Source: Synergistaceae bacterium
Lineage (GTDB): Bacteria; Synergistota; Synergistia; Synergistales; Aminobacteriaceae
Length of the DNA: 6,844 nucleotides
Assembly: GCA_031273365.1 (NCBI GenBank)
Contig: JAISSA010000284.1
Coordinates: 1 to 6,844 of the forward strand
Reading direction: 5' to 3'
Shown: in pieces, positions 5,088 through 6,844 of the stretch
Numbering within the stretch: position 1 is the first letter of the stretch
How the letters are laid out: every line of letters begins with the position of its first letter
Notes under the pieces: model-generated
Database searches by the model: none
What the model was told of the DNA's origin: nothing
What the model saw: only the letters and a program-made list of their open reading frames with translations
Position numbers and translations under genes: made by a program

Positions 5088-6731
5088 TTAAACGTCGAGG
5101 CAGCTTCCGCCGATGAATTCCCGAATAACGGAGTTGTTTGGAATGCCCTCAGACGGGATCGAGGGTACAAATCTCAGAATATTCAGCAGCCGCAGCGCGT
5201 CCCCGAAAAACGGCGACTCGTCCCGAACGGTGTGCAGGACGGGCTCGACGTACCCCTTCAGCGCGCCCAGCTCGTAGGGCAGAGAGGAGTTGAAGACGAC
5301 GTTCGCGCGGCTCTGATACGGGAAAATATAGCGCATCGCGCCCTGCACCACCTTCGGATACATCTCCAGCGTCACCTCCGCGGACTTGCCCCGGGTGCGA
5401 TAATCGCGAATGATGCGCCGGAGCAGGCGGTTGTCGCCGGTGCTGGTGCGATTATGGGGATCGATGCAGATTCCCGTCAGAGGCGAGACGAAAACGGTAA
5501 ATCGCCTCTCCTCCGGCAGCATCTCCAGAATCTTGTCGTTGAGCCCGTGAATGCCCTCCATGATCAGGATGTCCTCGGGCCCCAGTTTGATGGGTTTACC
5601 CGGCGTCTTTTTGCCCAGCAGGAAATCGTAGCGCGGGGTGATGACCTCCTCTCCCTCCAGGATGTGGGTCAGGTTGTCCCGCAAAAGGTTGAGGTCGAGC
5701 GCCTCCAGGATCTCGTAGTCGAGCTCCCCGTTTTCGTCCCGCGGGGTTTGGTTCCGTTCGAGAAAGTAATTGTCCAGCGGCAGGGTCACGGGGTGTTTTC
5801 CGCAGACGATCATCTCGATCTTCAGGCGCTCCGAGAACGTGGTCTTACCCGACCCCGACGGCCCGGCGATGGCGATCACCTTCACCGCGGGCCGGGCCCG
5901 AATCTCCGAGGCGATGTGGCTCAGGCGCTGCGAGTGGAAAGCCTCGGAGATGAGGATCAGCTCCTGCGCCCTGCCGTCCGTCACGAGACGGTGCAGGCTG
6001 CTGAGGTAGTTCAGGCCCAGCACCTTCAGCCAGTGGGCGTAGTCGAAAAAGACGTCGCCCAGCGCCCTGTCGGTCCGCAGGGGCTCTACGCTGTCCGGGG
6101 AGGAAAGCGTGGGTGCCTGCACCACCACGCCGTGCGAAAAACGCACGAGGTCGAACTGCCGCAGCACCCCGATGGAAGGGGCCATCGTCCCGCAGAAATA
6201 GCCGTACTGCGTGCCGCAGCGATAGACCTCCACGGGGTCCATATTGGCCCGCACGAACAGTTCGGCGATCTCGGGCTCGCCCTGCATCTCGAAGATGCGG
6301 CGGGCCTTGTCGATGGGCAGGACCTTTCGGATGATCGGCGTGTCCTGCCGGATCATTTCGCTCATGGCCGCGTGCAGCCTGTAGACGTCGGACTGACTGA
6401 TGTCCCCGTCCTCGAACTCCCAATAGTGGCCCTCGTTGATGGAGTGGCGCAAAATCGCTCTGCGGCCGAGGACAGAGAGGCTCGCGATGGCGAAGAGAAA
6501 GTCGAGCGTGCGCCGATAGATCTGAAGTCCCACGGGTGAAGTGGCATGGATGAACTCCGCCGTGCTGTCGTCCTCGACGACCCACTCGAGGGGCCGCACG
6601 TAGTTGTTGACGCGCCAGGCGACAATGCCGCTGTCCACGAGAATACCCAGTTCCGCCATGGCGTTGCGCCCGGAGAGCGGCGCCTCGCCCGTCACGTATT
6701 TTCCGTCTCTGAACCTGATGGTAAAAGCCAT
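5088..6731 (-). CDS. Nucleoside (uridine-like) kinase fused to ThrRS-like TGS/SAD domains
   Basis: The 547-residue protein has three parts. Residues 1-66 resemble a TGS domain (VNNYVRPLEWVVEDDSTAEFI). Residues 68-206 resemble the threonyl/alanyl-tRNA synthetase second additional domain (RHSINEGHYWEFE at 95-107; CGTQYGYFCGTMAPSIGVL at 172-190). Residues 283-480 are a uridine kinase/phosphoribulokinase-type P-loop kinase with Walker A GPSGSGKTT (290-298), LDNYF (319-323), IMEGIHGLN (390-398) and the arginine-rich lid RRIIRDYRTRG (438-448). This fused architecture is a known 'nucleoside kinase' family. The expected reaction is phosphoryl transfer from a nucleoside triphosphate to a nucleoside, but the true substrate is uncertain. 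ATG at 6731 is chosen because GAGGAGG lies 6 bases upstream and homologues begin near MAFTIRF; an ATG at 6764 would add MMHVSSLRRIS, lie on the -10 box and lack a ribosome site. It is probably the first gene of the operon. Confidence 0.9.
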   Translation of the reverse strand: MAFTIRFRDGKYVTGEAPLSGRNAMAELGILVDSGIVAWRVNNYVRPLEWVVEDDSTAEFIHATSPVGLQIYRRTLDFLFAIASLSVLGRRAILRHSINEGHYWEFEDGDISQSDVYRLHAAMSEMIRQDTPIIRKVLPIDKARRIFEMQGEPEIAELFVRANMDPVEVYRCGTQYGYFCGTMAPSIGVLRQFDLVRFSHGVVVQAPTLSSPDSVEPLRTDRALGDVFFDYAHWLKVLGLNYLSSLHRLVTDGRAQELILISEAFHSQRLSHIASEIRARPAVKVIAIAGPSGSGKTTFSERLKIEMIVCGKHPVTLPLDNYFLERNQTPRDENGELDYEILEALDLNLLRDNLTHILEGEEVITPRYDFLLGKKTPGKPIKLGPEDILIMEGIHGLNDKILEMLPEERRFTVFVSPLTGICIDPHNRTSTGDNRLLRRIIRDYRTRGKSAEVTLEMYPKVVQGAMRYIFPYQSRANVVFNSSLPYELGALKGYVEPVLHTVRDESPFFGDALRLLNILRFVPSIPSEGIPNNSVIREFIGGSCLDV

Positions 6732-6737
6732 GGAAAT

Positions 6738-6744
6738 CCTCCTC
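6738..6744 (-). promoter_or_regulatory. Strong Shine-Dalgarno deciding the nucleoside kinase start
   Basis: GAGGAGG on the minus strand is 6 bases before ATG 6731. It favours this ATG over the in-frame ATG at 6764, which would overlap the TATAAT box. Confidence 0.8.
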
Positions 6745-6762
6745 AATGAAGATACATGCATC

Positions 6763-6794
6763 ATTATACTTCAATTACTTCAATGCACAGTCAA
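6763..6794 (-). promoter_or_regulatory. Putative sigma-70-type promoter at the head of the operon
   Basis: The minus strand has a perfect TATAAT (6768-6763). The closest -35-like hexamer is TTGACT (6794-6789), five of six bases matching TTGACA, but the spacer is 20 bases, longer than the usual 16-18. This -35 candidate lies inside the 14-bp tandem repeat. A start about 7 bases after the -10 box would give a leader of about 25 bases before the kinase ATG, with the Shine-Dalgarno site inside it. The -10 box is convincing; the -35 is uncertain, and an activator may compensate. Confidence 0.55.
6768..6785 (-). repeat. 9-bp imperfect tandem repeat in the promoter spacer
   Basis: On the plus strand ACTTCAATT (6768-6776) is followed directly by ACTTCAATG (6777-6785), eight of nine bases identical. 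On the minus strand this gives TTGAAGTAATTGAAGT running into the TATAAT box. It fills the spacer region and adjoins the 14-bp repeat. Confidence 0.7.
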
Positions 6795-6811
6795 AAGTGC
6801 ACAGTCAAAAG
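6784..6811. repeat. Perfect 2 x 14-bp tandem repeat, with an inverted 8-bp copy nearby
   Basis: TGCACAGTCAAAAG occurs twice head to tail without mismatch (6784-6797 and 6798-6811). The core GCACAGTC reappears inverted as GACTGTGC at 6825-6832, so the second unit and the inverted copy could form an 8-bp stem with an 18-base loop. The array lies just upstream of, and partly in, the promoter of the nucleoside kinase. It could be a regulator binding array or the edge of a dispersed repeat cut by the window end. Confidence 0.75.
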
Positions 6812-6844
6812 AGTACCTCGCAGGGACTGTGCGAAAAACGGCCG

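Noticed and set aside
2165..5116. A 983-codon open frame on the plus strand, antisense to ade and the permease
   Set aside because: It lies opposite two clearly conserved genes. Its product is dominated by R, D, H, Q, G and P with no recognisable domain, as expected for the complement of GC-rich codons. Its length is striking but is explained by codon bias.
5232..6539. A 435-codon plus-strand frame opposite the nucleoside kinase
   Set aside because: Same antisense effect: Q/H/R/V/L-rich composition, no domain or ribosome site, and complete overlap with a well-supported gene.
6732..6764. N-terminal extension MMHVSSLRRIS of the nucleoside kinase
   Set aside because: The upstream ATG lies in the TATAAT box and has no ribosome site, while ATG 6731 has GAGGAGG at ideal spacing and begins at the family-like MAFTIRF.

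Overview
The window shows a moderately GC-rich bacterial chromosome segment dominated by one co-directional gene cluster on the minus strand. Strong Shine-Dalgarno sites, a ThrRS-like/uridine-kinase fusion, a CD1871A-type CXXC mini-protein, a polyferredoxin-type membrane protein and a Rpn/PD-(D/E)XK transposase-like tail together suggest an anaerobe. Synergistota, Negativicutes or Clostridia are plausible. The sequence alone does not settle the phylum, and this assignment is an inference.

Layout, left to right: (1) 1-252 (+) is the 3' end of a Rpn-family recombination-promoting nuclease / PD-(D/E)XK transposase-like gene with three in-frame 12-bp repeats. (2) A 62-bp convergent gap holds no convincing element. 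(3) Then come six minus-strand genes, read here in transcription order from the right edge: a TGS/SAD + uridine-kinase-like nucleoside kinase (6731-5088), adenine deaminase ade (5029-3293), an AzgA/PbuG-type NCS2 purine permease (3205-1904), a 48-aa CD1871A-family CXXC membrane mini-protein (1904-1758), a NapH-like polytopic 4Fe-4S protein (1742-831) and a SixA-type phosphohistidine phosphatase (797-315).

The first three minus-strand genes form a coherent purine/nucleoside salvage set: base uptake, deamination of adenine to hypoxanthine, and a putative nucleoside kinase. The permease stop and the mini-protein start overlap by one base, and the mini-protein and Fe-S genes are 15 bp apart, so a small membrane redox module is translationally linked to the purine permease. 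A perfect TATAAT box and a 28-bp perfect tandem repeat lie upstream of the nucleoside kinase and look like the head of the operon. A 22-bp AT-rich island before the permease may be a second, internal promoter.

No RNA gene, CRISPR array or complete insertion sequence was seen. The most interesting points are the easily missed CXXC mini-protein and its Fe-S partner attached to a purine operon, and the repeat array with an inverted copy at the operon head.
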